A DNA stretch of 64,000 bases from Treponema sp. (GTDB lineage: Bacteria > Spirochaetota > Spirochaetia > Treponematales > Breznakiellaceae). The translations under genes and the position numbers were made by a program. The stretch's first letter is position 1; each line of letters begins with the position of its first letter. The stretch covers positions 1-64,000 of the forward strand of contig WRKT01000008.1 of assembly GCA_009777995.1 (NCBI GenBank), in the 5' to 3' direction. Below, in pieces: positions 35,326 through 46,584 of the stretch. A model generated the notes under the pieces. That model was not told the DNA's origin. It saw nothing but the letters and a program-made list of their open reading frames with translations, and made no database searches.

Positions 35326-36048
35326 ATGGAAGCACTTGAGATAAAGACAGTTTTTATTCTTGAATTTGCAAATATTTCAATCCCGATATCCGAAACTGTG
35401 CTTGTCTCTTGGCTGGTCATGCTTATCCTTATAATTGCATCAGTCCTGCTCACCCGCCGCCTTAAGGAAATCCCCTCAGGCTTCCAGATCTTTTTAGAAG
35501 CCGGGATCGATTTTTTAAATAATTTTGCAAAAGATCAGTTCGGTGCCTTTTCCAAATTCCTTGGTCCCTATATGGGCTCCCTCTTCCTTTTCCTCATTGT
35601 TGCAAATATGATAGGTCTTTTTTCCCCCTCCGAGGGAATTTCATTATTCAGCCTGGAGTTTAGTGCCCCCTTTGCCATCCATCCTCCCACCAGAGACATT
35701 AATGTCACGGCAGCCCTTGCATCAATGTCGATCTTGCTTCTTTTAGTTTGCGGTTTATTTGCAAGGGGTATTACCGGATGGTTTAAGCATTTGCTTCATC
35801 CGATACCGATGATGCTGCCCTTTAATATTCTTGAGTACGCAACAAGGCTTCTCTCTCTTGCCCTCCGTCTCTTCGGAAATGTCCTTGGCAGTGTTGTCAT
35901 TATGGGCCTTATTTCAGGTCTTGTTCCTGTAATTATTCCGATGCTTCCTGCCATTTATTTTGAAATTTTCGACGGAGTAATTCAGGCTGTCATTTTTGTA
36001 TTTCTAACCAGTCTTTATATTTCTGAGGCTGTTAAGGTTCACGATTAA
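35326..36048 (+). CDS. atpB: F-type ATP synthase subunit a
   Basis: The 240-residue protein has about six transmembrane segments and the essential Arg in L-A-L-R-L-F-G-N, which faces the c-ring during ion translocation. The N-I-L-E-Y and late S-L-Y-I-S-E-A-V motifs also fit subunit a. It starts the gene order a-c-b-delta-alpha-gamma-beta-epsilon, with no atpI before it. It lies 12 bases after the helical gene at 34798 and is probably read from the parAB side as well. Confidence 0.94.
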   Translation: MEALEIKTVFILEFANISIPISETVLVSWLVMLILIIASVLLTRRLKEIPSGFQIFLEAGIDFLNNFAKDQFGAFSKFLGPYMGSLFLFLIVANMIGLFSPSEGISLFSLEFSAPFAIHPPTRDINVTAALASMSILLLLVCGLFARGITGWFKHLLHPIPMMLPFNILEYATRLLSLALRLFGNVLGSVVIMGLISGLVPVIIPMLPAIYFEIFDGVIQAVIFVFLTSLYISEAVKVHD

Positions 36049-36058
36049 GGAGTAAAGA

Positions 36059-36289
36059 ATGGAACTTCAATTTTTAATTGCCATTGGTGCAGGTATTGCG
36101 GTTTTTACCGGCATTGGAGCAGGTATTGGCATCGGAATTGCAACATCCGGTTTTGTGCAGGCGGTTTCCCGTCAGCCTGAGGCTGCGAATAAAATGACAC
36201 CCCTATTCCTCTTGGGTGTTGCGCTTGCCGAGGCAACCGCTATTTACGGCCTTGTTGTTGCACTTGTGTTAATAACCAGACTGGTATAA
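36059..36289 (+). CDS. atpE: F-type ATP synthase subunit c, proton-type
   Basis: This is a two-helix hairpin of 76 residues with the loop R-Q-P-E and the ion-binding carboxylate Glu58 in A-L-A-E-A-T-A-I-Y. Aligned to Na+-binding c subunits, the Gln of helix 1 is Ile25 and the Ser after the carboxylate is Ala59, so two Na+ ligands are missing although the Thr and Tyr are kept. This favours proton coupling. A glycine-rich G-I-G-A-G-I-G-I-G packs the ring. AAGGAG precedes the ATG. Confidence 0.94.
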   Translation: MELQFLIAIGAGIAVFTGIGAGIGIGIATSGFVQAVSRQPEAANKMTPLFLLGVALAEATAIYGLVVALVLITRLV

Positions 36290-36294
36290 AAACT

Positions 36295-36789
36295 ATGTTG
36301 GATTTCTCTGTTACCTTTTTTATTACAATAATAAATATCACTTTTTTATTTTTAATACTAAGAGCGATATTGTTTAAACCGGTAACGAAATTCATGGAAG
36401 ACAGGGCAAAGCGTATAAAAGATTCAATTGACGAGGCAGAGATTGATAAGGCCCATGCCAAAGATCTTATTGCCAAGTATGAGGGGAGCCTAAAAACCGC
36501 AAATGCCGAAGCAGACTCAATTATACGCTATGCCAAGGAGCTGGCAAATATCGAGGCCGAGAAGATAATTTCAGACAGCCGCATCATTGCCGAAAGAGAG
36601 CTGACAAATACTCGCAAGCAATTGGAAATGGAACACCGTGCTGCTATTGCCAACTTTAGGCAGGAAGCGGCAGCTCTTGTTGTTGCCACAGCTTCAAAGC
36701 TGCTTGAAAGAGAAATTGACGGCGAAGACTCAAGGCAATACGCTCAAATACTTCTTAACGAAGTTGCAGGCGACCCGGAAAAGGATTGA
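36295..36789 (+). CDS. atpF: F-type ATP synthase subunit b
   Basis: A single N-terminal membrane helix (F-F-I-T-I-I-N-I-T-F-L-F) is followed by F-K-P-V-x-K-F-M-E-D-R and a ~120-residue charged coiled coil, the standard peripheral stalk layout. It links subunit a to the delta-alpha head. At 164 residues the length is normal, and only one b gene is seen, so it should form a homodimer. The ATG is 5 bases after atpE, and atpH starts one base after its stop. Confidence 0.92.
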   Translation: MLDFSVTFFITIINITFLFLILRAILFKPVTKFMEDRAKRIKDSIDEAEIDKAHAKDLIAKYEGSLKTANAEADSIIRYAKELANIEAEKIISDSRIIAERELTNTRKQLEMEHRAAIANFRQEAAALVVATASKLLEREIDGEDSRQYAQILLNEVAGDPEKD

Positions 36790-36790
36790 T

Positions 36791-37387
36791 ATGAAATCCG
36801 TTAGGACCTGGGCAATGGCATTTATTAACTCTGCCGAAAATGAAGGCCTTGACATTGCCTATTCCATAGACACTCTAAAGGAACTCTCATCTCAGGTTAA
36901 AGCTCTTTCCGGATTCTTTTATGGCAGAAACGCTGCTGCGATGCTTGAAAATCTTCTTAGGGAAGAAATTAAGAAGGCCAATCTCTCAGATGAGGGGCCT
37001 GCTTCCTTAAGCATTGAGCTTAGTGTGCGCTTTATAATCCTAACTGTAAGAAAAAATATGTTTAAGCAATTAAAATTAATTATTGATGATATTACCCGCA
37101 TCATGAATAAAAGGTGGCAAATAATAGAAGCAACGATGGAATACGCATTGCCCTGCGAAGAGCAGGCTGAGTTTGAAAATAGTCTGTCGGAGGCAATAAA
37201 AAGGAGAAGCGGTGCAAGTAAGGTGCTTCTAAGCACAAGGCAGAATCCGGCCCTGCTTGGCGGTTATAGAGTTAGAATAGGTGATGATGTATTTGACGCA
37301 AGCATAAGGAGTCAACTTGAGGAGCTGAAAATTGGTTTACAAAGCGATATGGGTGACTTATTTGACGGTGGGGATATAGATGGCTAA
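36791..37387 (+). CDS. atpH: F-type ATP synthase subunit delta
   Basis: The position between b and alpha and the weak OSCP/delta pattern identify this 198-residue protein. The N-terminal part is helical ([13 protein letters not shown]), and the C-terminus carries [18 protein letters not shown], the conserved delta ending. It joins the peripheral stalk to the top of F1. Its stop lies 8 bases inside atpA. Sequence divergence is normal for this subunit. Confidence 0.88.
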   Translation: MKSVRTWAMAFINSAENEGLDIAYSIDTLKELSSQVKALSGFFYGRNAAAMLENLLREEIKKANLSDEGPASLSIELSVRFIILTVRKNMFKQLKLIIDDITRIMNKRWQIIEATMEYALPCEEQAEFENSLSEAIKRRSGASKVLLSTRQNPALLGGYRVRIGDDVFDASIRSQLEELKIGLQSDMGDLFDGGDIDG

Positions 37388-38888
37388 TTACGGAAACCTC
37401 TCCAGAATTCTGGAAGACAAGATTAAAAATTGGGATATTAAGACCGCTTCCGGTTCAACCGGCTTCGTTGTACAAGTTGGTGACTCGGTTGCCAATGTCC
37501 ACGGATTATCGAACGTTGTTTACGGTGAATTACTTGAGTTCAGCTCAGGTGCAAGCGGCATTGCTCTAAACCTTGAAGAAGAGGGTGTCGGCTGTATCCT
37601 TCTTTCCGGCGAGTCGGAAGTAATGGACGGCGATGAAGTAAGGAGCACCGGAAGGGTGGTTTCTGTTCCGACAGGCAATTCTCTTATCGGCAGGGTGCTG
37701 AACCCTCTCGGGGAGCCGATTGACGGCAAGGGCCCCATTAATCCCGAGAAATGGCTGCCTGTGGAGCATCCGGCAGCCTCGGTCATAGACAGGGGCAGTG
37801 TAAACACGCCTCTTCAAACAGGACTGCTCTCCATTGATGCAATGATACCGATAGGCAGGGGCCAGAGGGAACTTATTATTGGTGACAGGCAGACAGGTAA
37901 AACTGCAATTGCAATTGACACAATCATCAATCAAAGAGATAAAAATGTATATTGCATTTACTGTGCAATAGGACAGAAGGCATCTTCCGTTGCAGCAATT
38001 CTAAAGAACCTCCAAAAAGAAGGTGCAATGGATTATTCCTTTATCGTTCTTGCATCTGCTTCAGACTCTGCAGCCCTGCAATACCTTGCACCTTATTCGG
38101 CAGTAGCAATGGCAGAGCATTTCATGCATCAGGGAAAGGACGTGCTGATTGTTTACGATGACCTTTCCAAACATGCCGTTGCCTACCGTACAATCAGCCT
38201 CCTCCTGCGAAGGCCGCCGGGAAGAGAAGCTTTCCCGGGTGATGTTTTTTATCTTCACTCGCGGCTTTTAGAGCGTGCCGCTAAGCTTTCTGATAATCTT
38301 GGGGGCGGCTCGATTACCGCTCTGCCGATTGTCGAAACCCAGGCAGGTGATATTTCTTCCTATGTACCAACAAATGTAATTTCCATTACTGACGGTCAGA
38401 TCTTTCTGGATTCCGACCTCTTCAATTCGGGTTTCCGTCCTGCGATCGATGTCGGCCTTTCAGTAAGCAGGGTGGGCGGCTCGGCACAGTATAAGGCCAT
38501 ACGAAAGATCGCAGGCAGGCTGAGGCTCGACCTTGCCCAGTACCGTGAAATCGAAGCCTTCGCGCAGTTTGGCAGTGACCTTGACAAGGCTACCCAGGAA
38601 AAGCTTGCCCACGGTCAGAGGCTTATGGAATTGTTCAAACAACCTCAATATAGTCCATTTAATACAGCAGGGCAGTACAGTATTCTCTACGCTGCAGTAA
38701 ATAGTCTTCTTATGGATGTTAAGACATCGAATATAAAAACATTTATCAAAGGTTTTCTGGAATACCTGGAATCTCATCATCGGGAATTAATGGAGGATAT
38801 AATTAGAACAGGTGAATCGACGGCTGAAACAGAACAGATTCTTATGGATGCCATTATAAGCTATAAACAGATAGCAGAGCAGAATTAA
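37380..38888 (+). CDS. atpA: F-type ATP synthase subunit alpha
   Basis: This 502-residue subunit has the non-catalytic P-loop [11 protein letters not shown], the [10 protein letters not shown] segment and the signature [14 protein letters not shown]. It alternates with beta in the F1 hexamer. The ATG overlaps the atpH stop, so the two are translationally coupled. Confidence 0.97.
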   Translation: MANYGNLSRILEDKIKNWDIKTASGSTGFVVQVGDSVANVHGLSNVVYGELLEFSSGASGIALNLEEEGVGCILLSGESEVMDGDEVRSTGRVVSVPTGNSLIGRVLNPLGEPIDGKGPINPEKWLPVEHPAASVIDRGSVNTPLQTGLLSIDAMIPIGRGQRELIIGDRQTGKTAIAIDTIINQRDKNVYCIYCAIGQKASSVAAILKNLQKEGAMDYSFIVLASASDSAALQYLAPYSAVAMAEHFMHQGKDVLIVYDDLSKHAVAYRTISLLLRRPPGREAFPGDVFYLHSRLLERAAKLSDNLGGGSITALPIVETQAGDISSYVPTNVISITDGQIFLDSDLFNSGFRPAIDVGLSVSRVGGSAQYKAIRKIAGRLRLDLAQYREIEAFAQFGSDLDKATQEKLAHGQRLMELFKQPQYSPFNTAGQYSILYAAVNSLLMDVKTSNIKTFIKGFLEYLESHHRELMEDIIRTGESTAETEQILMDAIISYKQIAEQN

Positions 38889-38897
38889 GGCCCCGTA

Positions 38898-41182
<2,285 letters not shown>

Positions 41183-41184
41183 TC

Positions 41185-41604
41185 ATGGCGATTATGTTCC
41201 CCCTCGAAATACATACCCCCTATCGCCTTTTTTTTTCTGATTCTGTTCTTGCATTCTCTCTTACATTAATTGATGGGGAAATTGCCGTTTATGCAAACCA
41301 TGTGCCTTTTACGGCTCCGGTTATACCCTGCATTTTAAGGATTAAGGACAAGGACGAGGTTTGGAAAACAGCTTTTATTTCAGAGGGCATTCTCGAAGTA
41401 GGGGAGCAAAAAGCGATACTTATTTCTGATGATGCCGAGTGGCCGGATGAAATAAATTACGAGAGGGCAATTGCTTCCAAAGAAAGAGCAGAACAAACCC
41501 TGGAACATATAATGTTAAAATTCGAGAAGACAACAGCATTATCTGCCCTGCAAAGGGCAAACGCCAGGATCAAGGTCTATGAGCAGGCTGATAAGAAGAA
41601 ATGA
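41185..41604 (+). CDS. atpC: F-type ATP synthase subunit epsilon
   Basis: The N-terminal beta-sandwich is recognisable from the L-T-L-I-D-G-E-I-A-V-Y-A-N-H-V-P strand-turn and the G-I-L-E-V motif. A C-terminal helical pair (residues ~90-139) is present, so the usual inhibitory tail could form. It connects gamma to the c-ring. The next gene starts in an A-T-G-A overlap with its stop, so the synthase operon continues into a methyltransferase gene. Confidence 0.92.
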   Translation: MAIMFPLEIHTPYRLFFSDSVLAFSLTLIDGEIAVYANHVPFTAPVIPCILRIKDKDEVWKTAFISEGILEVGEQKAILISDDAEWPDEINYERAIASKERAEQTLEHIMLKFEKTTALSALQRANARIKVYEQADKKK

Positions 41605-42767
41605 GTATCTATGCTGATGTAATAAATGAAATCATCAAACTGCCCCATGCCGGCACTTTAAGAATAGTTCTTGGAAAACCCGGAAACGAAAAAACCCTAA
41701 TTAAACCAATTCTTTTAAAGGGAGTTAATGCATGGCAATGCGAAAGAATAATCAAGGGGGCAAGTTTCCATGAAAATATTTCTGAACCGGGTTTTCTCCT
41801 CTTCCTTGAAAGACTCTTTAACGAAGAAGGGTTTAAGAATATCACTATAATTACCATGGAAAGTGTTATAACTTACCGTGTATCAAAAAAGCAGACCCTT
41901 CATCGAAGTAAGTCCGAGAATAAAAGCCCCGTAAAACCCACTCTAACTCACGACAAAAAGAAAAACCATATCCTTATAGAGGGGATGCAGGTGCAGCCCC
42001 TTGTGGACCTCGGTGTTTTCACTGCTGACTATAAAATTATTAAGGCTAAGTATAATAAGTTCAGACAGATAAACAGCTTCCTTAAAATTATCGAAAGCGG
42101 CATTGCAGCCATGTCGCCCGGCAAGTCCTGCAACTCTTTAAACATTCTCGAGTTCGGCTGTGGGAAATCTTATTTAACTTTTATTTTATACTATTACTTT
42201 AAAATAATCAGAAAAATCGATGTTAAAATAACCGGTTATGATCTAAACAGCGAAATTGTTGACTACTGTAATGGTATTGCTAAAAAGTATGGGTATGACG
42301 ATCTTTCTTTTAATTGCGGCGACATATCGGAGATAAAGACATTTGAAAGCAAGCCCGACATCATCATAACCCTTCATGCCTGCGATACCGCAACAGATAA
42401 GGCCTTATACAATGCCGTCACCAATAAAGTAAAATATATCTTCTGCGTTCCATGCTGCCAAAAGGAGCTGAACCAAAAAATAAAGTCCAAAGATGAGCTT
42501 TCGTTATTACTCCGTTACGGACTAATAAAGGAACGCTTCTCGGCCCTGCTCACAGACACTATACGCTGCGAGCTTCTTGCAGGTGAAGGATATGCCGTGG
42601 ATTTGGTGGAATTTGTCGGAGAAGAGAATACCCCTAAAAACATCATGATTCGGGCAAGGTATTCAGGTTTTAAGAAGGACAATGCTGAAAAGGTGAAGAA
42701 ACTTCTTTTAAGGTTTGACCTTGAGCAAACCCTTTTTAACCTGATCAAGGGAAATAAGGTAGATTGA
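41601..42767 (+). CDS. SAM-dependent methyltransferase (PF13679-like) at the end of the ATP synthase operon
   Basis: The C-terminal ~230 residues hold a Rossmann methyltransferase domain with the SAM loop N-I-L-E-F-G-C-G-K-S-Y, the acidic strand T-G-Y-D-L-N-S and I-I-T-L-H-A-C-D-T-A-T-D-K-A, typical of the METTL25/RRNAD-like group. F-C-V-P-C-C-Q-K-E follows, a Cys-rich active-site segment. The N-terminal ~120 residues are unassigned. RNA is a likely substrate by family, though unproven. It is coupled to atpC by a 4-base overlap, an unusual placement. Confidence 0.8.
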   Translation: MSIYADVINEIIKLPHAGTLRIVLGKPGNEKTLIKPILLKGVNAWQCERIIKGASFHENISEPGFLLFLERLFNEEGFKNITIITMESVITYRVSKKQTLHRSKSENKSPVKPTLTHDKKKNHILIEGMQVQPLVDLGVFTADYKIIKAKYNKFRQINSFLKIIESGIAAMSPGKSCNSLNILEFGCGKSYLTFILYYYFKIIRKIDVKITGYDLNSEIVDYCNGIAKKYGYDDLSFNCGDISEIKTFESKPDIIITLHACDTATDKALYNAVTNKVKYIFCVPCCQKELNQKIKSKDELSLLLRYGLIKERFSALLTDTIRCELLAGEGYAVDLVEFVGEENTPKNIMIRARYSGFKKDNAEKVKKLLLRFDLEQTLFNLIKGNKVD

Positions 42768-42793
42768 CACCTTTTTTTAATTAAGGTTAGAAT
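42764..42793 (+). promoter_or_regulatory. sigma70-type promoter for a small membrane protein gene
   Basis: A perfect TTGACA (42764-42769) overlaps the stop of the methyltransferase gene, and TAGAAT (42788-42793) follows after 18 bases. AAGGAGAAGG then precedes the ATG at 42815. Confidence 0.6.
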
Positions 42794-42814
42794 AAATCCT
42801 AAGGAGAAGGTTAC

Positions 42815-43045
42815 ATGAGCACGGCAGTACTTATAATTCTGTGTATTTTTTCTGTTTCCATGGTTTCTGTACTCCTGCCTCATTTCGGTAATATCGCAAA
42901 ATTAAAGAAAGACAAGGAAATTGAAAAATTAAAATACGAAAAAGAAATTATGTTATTAAAGCTCGAAAGTGAAAAAATCCAATTAAAGCTCCTTGAAGAA
43001 GAGAATAAGAAACTCGATAGAATAATTTACGAACAAAAATCTTAA
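42815..43045 (+). CDS. small membrane protein with cytoplasmic coiled coil
   Basis: The 76-residue protein has one N-terminal transmembrane helix (V-L-I-I-L-C-I-F-S-V-S-M-V-S-V) followed by a continuous charged helix of ~45 residues with heptad leucines, for example I-E-K-L-K-Y-E-K-E and L-K-L-E-S-E-K. No family was recognised. Strong ribosome site and its own promoter support it as a real gene. The layout resembles small phage-shock or septum-scaffold proteins, but no such function can be claimed. Confidence 0.65.
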   Translation: MSTAVLIILCIFSVSMVSVLLPHFGNIAKLKKDKEIEKLKYEKEIMLLKLESEKIQLKLLEEENKKLDRIIYEQKS

Positions 43046-43064
43046 ATTTCTGCCGCTCGCCGGA

Positions 43065-43898
43065 CTAAAGCCACAGGTAAATCTTATGAAGCTTTGAGCA
43101 GGCAAACCATGTGCCGAGGCAAAGGAGCACGAAGCCCGGCAGGGGAGTAATCCAGGTATCAGAGAGCAGCAGCATATTCCTTCCTGTAAATGCAAGGAAG
43201 ACACCGATGCCTATGGAAATATAAGTGCGGGAATCCCTTAAGTAGGCTGAAATAAAGAAGGAAATAATTGTAACAGAAAATATCCCCATTTCGGCAAGGG
43301 ACAGCATCGATGCATATCCCTTCCCGTAAATAAAGGTAGAATCCCAATATAAATTGTCAACCGGAACGTAGGAGGCTATCAGCATACTCGCTAAAACCAT
43401 AAGGGAAAAGACAGTTTGCTGCTTCTGGAAATCATAACCTGCAGCAAAAAGACCTGCCGCGAAAAGTGAGAACAAACCGAAGTATCGCCCGAAGAGCAGA
43501 GAGCGAAAGGCGGCGATGGAATACATCGAAGGAAATGAAAGAGTCCCCGTAAGGGGTATCATCATCCTTGCAAATTCAAATGAAAGAGATATTGCAAAAA
43601 AGCTAAGGAATAGGACTTCGGGGGACTGGGTTTTCTCGAAGAAATAATAGATAACTGCGATGCTTATAAGGGAGTAGGCCGCAGCAGCAACCATGGTCCA
43701 GAAAGGAACATAGGCCGAAGGCAGGGCAAAATGATAAACAATACTTTGAAAAAAGCCGTTTGAGCGAAGAATAGCAGATTCACTAAAGGCAGGAAAATCC
43801 GTAAAAATAAAGTACCCGGACACTCCGATAAAGATCAATGAAAAGCCGGCAAGAATTATCCCCCCCCGTAAAAAATTATTCCTTGCTGTTAGAGTCAT
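43065..43898 (-). CDS. polytopic membrane protein of unknown function
   Basis: The 277-residue protein has about eight hydrophobic segments separated by short loops, starting with R-G-G-I-I-L-A-G-F-S-L-I-F-I-G. A mid-protein S-F-E-F-A-R-M-M-I-P motif and a F-R-S-L-L-F-G-R-Y segment look conserved in style, but no transporter or enzyme family was identified. It lies in the inner membrane. The gene stands alone, converging on the small coiled-coil gene and diverging from the DUF2259 gene across a short repeat. Confidence 0.65.
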   Translation of the reverse strand: MTLTARNNFLRGGIILAGFSLIFIGVSGYFIFTDFPAFSESAILRSNGFFQSIVYHFALPSAYVPFWTMVAAAAYSLISIAVIYYFFEKTQSPEVLFLSFFAISLSFEFARMMIPLTGTLSFPSMYSIAAFRSLLFGRYFGLFSLFAAGLFAAGYDFQKQQTVFSLMVLASMLIASYVPVDNLYWDSTFIYGKGYASMLSLAEMGIFSVTIISFFISAYLRDSRTYISIGIGVFLAFTGRNMLLLSDTWITPLPGFVLLCLGTWFACSKLHKIYLWL

Positions 43899-43920
43899 AT
43901 CGTATGATATATCATAATGA

Positions 43921-43962
43921 GCGCCTGCTCAAGAGCACTTGCTCAAGTGCGCCTGCTCAAGA
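43921..43962. repeat. three tandem 14-bp repeats
   Basis: Three 14-base units lie head to tail: GCGCCTGCTCAAGA, GCACTTGCTCAAGT and GCGCCTGCTCAAGA. The first and third are identical. The middle unit and the start of the third can form a hairpin, GCACTT-GCTC-AAGTGC (43935-43950). The array lies in the divergent intergenic region upstream of the DUF2259 gene. Confidence 0.8.
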
Positions 43963-44002
43963 CTCCCTGTAAAGAACCGATATTATATAAGAGGAGAAAT
44001 CC

Positions 44003-44689
44003 ATGTTTAATAAAAAGGCTGTTTTTATAATGGCGCTTGCCCTCTTAACAGTATACGGGCTTTTCCCCGGGGATACGGCAACCTTTGTCGACCTTGGCTT
44101 CTCCAGGGACGGCAGATTCTATATGTTCGGCCAGCATGGGGTTCAAACGAATACATTAAGACCCTGGGCTGACCTATTTGTCGTAGATGTGGCACAGAAT
44201 AACTTTGTAAGTAATGGAAGACATACATATATTCACGAAAACCCGGTAATTGCAGGCCAAAACGGCTCAGGTGCCCTTAACAGGCTCATTGTCCAAAATG
44301 CACCCCTTGCAGAAAGGCACCAAATAGATTATAACTTCCAGGGCCTGCCCCTCTTTATTTCTCTTGACAATACTGACGACTCCGTTTCCTTTAGAGATTT
44401 TGAATCAGGCGCATCCTACAATGCAACTTTGGTTTCATTTATTGAAGGCTCAGGCGAATCACTTAGGTCATCATTCTTTATAAACCTTGAAAGGACAAAT
44501 AGGGACGGCTCAAATAAAAGTTATATAGTCGGAACTCCTCATTTTAGAAGGCCCCAAATCGCCTCGTATCGAATTCAAAGGGTGATGGTCGCCCCAAGTG
44601 ACGCCTCAATGATCTTCGTAATCGAAATGAGAAGATGGGAGGGCGAGAGCTTCAGCATTCGCTATATGGTCGAGGCTGTTCGCTTATAA
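44003..44689 (+). CDS. DUF2259 family secreted protein
   Basis: After a signal peptide, the mature protein begins G-D-T-A-T-F-V-D-L-G-F-S-R-D-G, the conserved opening of DUF2259 predicted secreted proteins, which I associate mainly with treponemes. The remainder is beta-rich and ends with I-R-Y-M-V-E-A-V. It is likely periplasmic or surface-exposed. AGAGGAG precedes the ATG. Its 3' end overlaps the convergent gene at 44662 by 28 bases. Confidence 0.75.
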   Translation: MFNKKAVFIMALALLTVYGLFPGDTATFVDLGFSRDGRFYMFGQHGVQTNTLRPWADLFVVDVAQNNFVSNGRHTYIHENPVIAGQNGSGALNRLIVQNAPLAERHQIDYNFQGLPLFISLDNTDDSVSFRDFESGASYNATLVSFIEGSGESLRSSFFINLERTNRDGSNKSYIVGTPHFRRPQIASYRIQRVMVAPSDASMIFVIEMRRWEGESFSIRYMVEAVRL

Positions 44690-45096
44690 TTATCCTTACA
44701 CGGGCGAAAAATCTGTGTAACCCGATTCCCGTCCTCAGAAAGAAATCTTAAATACATCCTCTCAAGGGGGATAGACCTCTGCCATAGGGTCTCAAGTTGA
44801 ACCTCAATTGCCATTTCTGTAATTTCTTCCCCGGTTAACTGTCTCTTTTCTTGGGAAAAATAATAATCTCCTTCGGGCAGTTCAAAATAATCCTCGGATT
44901 TCCCCGGAACCCCGCTAAAAATCAATTTCCCCGGGAAAATATCCCTCTTGGGCTCAAAGCTCACTCCCTGTACCTTATCCAGGGTAAAGCAGAAGAGCCT
45001 TTCCCCCTCCTCGGGGCAATTAAAGGGCTCCCGCCAATCATCAGGAGTATAAAAAAGCGGAGAAGCAAGTTTTAACCTTAAAATTGTAAAATCCAT
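44662..45096 (-). CDS. protein of unknown function, overlapping the DUF2259 gene
   Basis: The 144-residue protein is not recognised. It has no signal peptide or membrane segment and alternates short strands and helices; Y-F-E-L-P-E-G-D-Y-Y-F and R-M-Y-L-R-F-L-S-E-D-G-N-R suggest a compact beta-rich fold. The arrangement opposite DUF2259, with tail-to-tail overlap of 28 bases, is unusual but both frames look coding. It is unlikely to be part of the lipoprotein transcript that runs away from its start. Confidence 0.6.
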   Translation of the reverse strand: MDFTILRLKLASPLFYTPDDWREPFNCPEEGERLFCFTLDKVQGVSFEPKRDIFPGKLIFSGVPGKSEDYFELPEGDYYFSQEKRQLTGEEITEMAIEVQLETLWQRSIPLERMYLRFLSEDGNRVTQIFRPCKDNYKRTASTI

Positions 45097-45168
45097 AAAA
45101 AAATATACAAAAAAATCTCAAAATAATAAAGCGTCCTGCATATTGGCGCAGTATATGGTTAGGAGGAT

Positions 45169-46137
45169 ATGATGATAAAATATCGATTGACCGTTTTTGC
45201 TCTGCTGATGTGCACGCTTTTCACTGCCTGCTCAACAGGAGAGGTCCTAATGCAGATCATTGAAAACAAGGCCGAGGTGCCTGTTTTTCTCGGCTGCCGC
45301 CCCATAACGCCCACAGAAATACTATTCAGCTTTTCTGCGGAGGTGGAGGTGGTTTCCCTCAATTTTGACCCTGCTGTGGAGATTGGCTCCATAGAGGGCG
45401 GCTCTGATGTCAGGGTGACCCTTAATAAGCCGATAGAGGAGGGGAAGAGGATCACCGCCGATATCCTTGTCGAAGATGCGGGAACGAATACCCTGAATGT
45501 CATCGTGCCGTTTAGGGCAAGGAACGATCGCATGCCAAAGCTCATTTTTAATGAGGTTCGCACCGAATATTCAAGGCCGAGGGTGGAATTTGTTGAGTTT
45601 CTCATTCTTGAGGCAGGAAATCTTGGTGCCTTGCGTCTTTTTATTGCCTCTGTCTCTGTTTCTGTGCCTGTTTATGAGTTCATGCCCGCTGAGATTAACG
45701 CAGGCGAGTATCTTGTGCTTAATTTAAGGACCATTGAAGATGTAAGTGATAGTCCCAATGAGCTCCATTTGCCCGGAAATACCAAATTGCTCCGCAGAAC
45801 CGATGCTCTTTGGCTAATGGATCAGGATGATAATATCCTCGATGCCCTGCTTCTTAGTGAAAACCCGGGGCCTGTATGGGCAAGTCAGAATCTGATAATG
45901 GCGGCAGAACTCTTTGGAAGGCATAATGCCTGGCAAGTTGACGGCGGGGCGGAAGGCCGGGCCCCGACTCCCGCAGATGCTGTAATAACTTCGGGAACCA
46001 CCGCTACAAGGACAATCAATCGGGATGAGAGTACCCCTCCTTCAAGAAGTCCTTCAGGAAGGGCGGAAAACTGGTATATAACTGTTACAAGCGGAAATTC
46101 CCCGGGCAGGTTAAACAATCCCGGAAGACATAATTAA
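45169..46137 (+). CDS. lipoprotein with lamin-tail-like domain, paralogue of 30837-31958
   Basis: A signal peptide ends in F-T-A-C, a lipobox, so the mature protein should be lipid-anchored. The body shares its plan with the lipoprotein at 30837: a strand-rich region, then L-I-F-N-E-V-R-T-E, V-E-F-V-E-F-L, A-G-E-Y-L-V-L-N-L-R-T and L-P-G-N-T-K-L-L-R-R-T-D, ending S-G-N-S-P-G-R-L-N-N-P. It lacks the acidic linker of its relative. LTD-type domains mediate binding at surfaces, but the target is unknown. AGGAGG precedes the ATG. The stop overlaps the convergent thioredoxin gene by 4 bases. Confidence 0.75.
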   Translation: MMIKYRLTVFALLMCTLFTACSTGEVLMQIIENKAEVPVFLGCRPITPTEILFSFSAEVEVVSLNFDPAVEIGSIEGGSDVRVTLNKPIEEGKRITADILVEDAGTNTLNVIVPFRARNDRMPKLIFNEVRTEYSRPRVEFVEFLILEAGNLGALRLFIASVSVSVPVYEFMPAEINAGEYLVLNLRTIEDVSDSPNELHLPGNTKLLRRTDALWLMDQDDNILDALLLSENPGPVWASQNLIMAAELFGRHNAWQVDGGAEGRAPTPADAVITSGTTATRTINRDESTPPSRSPSGRAENWYITVTSGNSPGRLNNPGRHN

Positions 46138-46457
46138 ATTAAGCCAATAAAAAGAGCCTCGATATCGTTTTTTGGCAGGGCGCCTGCCGCCTGATTCGCT
46201 ATCTTCCCGTCTTTATACACTACCAGGGTTGGTATGCTTCTAATGGTATGGCGTCTTGAAAGCTCATCTTCCTCATCCACATTTACCTTGCAAACTTTTA
46301 AACGGTCTGTATATTCTTCTGCAAACTGGTCAATTACAGGGCCGATCATTCTGCACGGCCCGCACCAAGCCGCCCAGAAATCAACTAATACAGGAATTGA
46401 TGACTGTATTACCTCGCTCTCAAAGTTTTCACCGGTTACCACAATGCTTTTGCTCAC
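46134..46457 (-). CDS. trxA: thioredoxin
   Basis: This 107-residue protein has the redox motif W-A-A-W-C-G-P-C-R-M and the cis-proline segment R-S-I-P-T-L-V-V-Y. It reduces disulfides in cytoplasmic proteins, normally recharged by thioredoxin reductase, which is not in the window. The start is a GTG at 46457 with GGGAGG upstream. It is a single gene on the minus strand. Confidence 0.95.
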   Translation of the reverse strand: MSKSIVVTGENFESEVIQSSIPVLVDFWAAWCGPCRMIGPVIDQFAEEYTDRLKVCKVNVDEEDELSRRHTIRSIPTLVVYKDGKIANQAAGALPKNDIEALFIGLI

Positions 46458-46584
46458 AACTTTCCTCCCTGTTATTAATTATTTTATTTCTTCCCATTTT
46501 ATCTTAAGTCCAAGGTTTCTTCAAGGCTTATATCAAATGCATTCATAATTTACTTCATTAAAAATTTAGTTTATACTTACAGGC

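Noticed and set aside
43921-43962. CRISPR-like array
   Set aside because: Units are 14 bases and directly adjacent, with no spacers and no cas genes.
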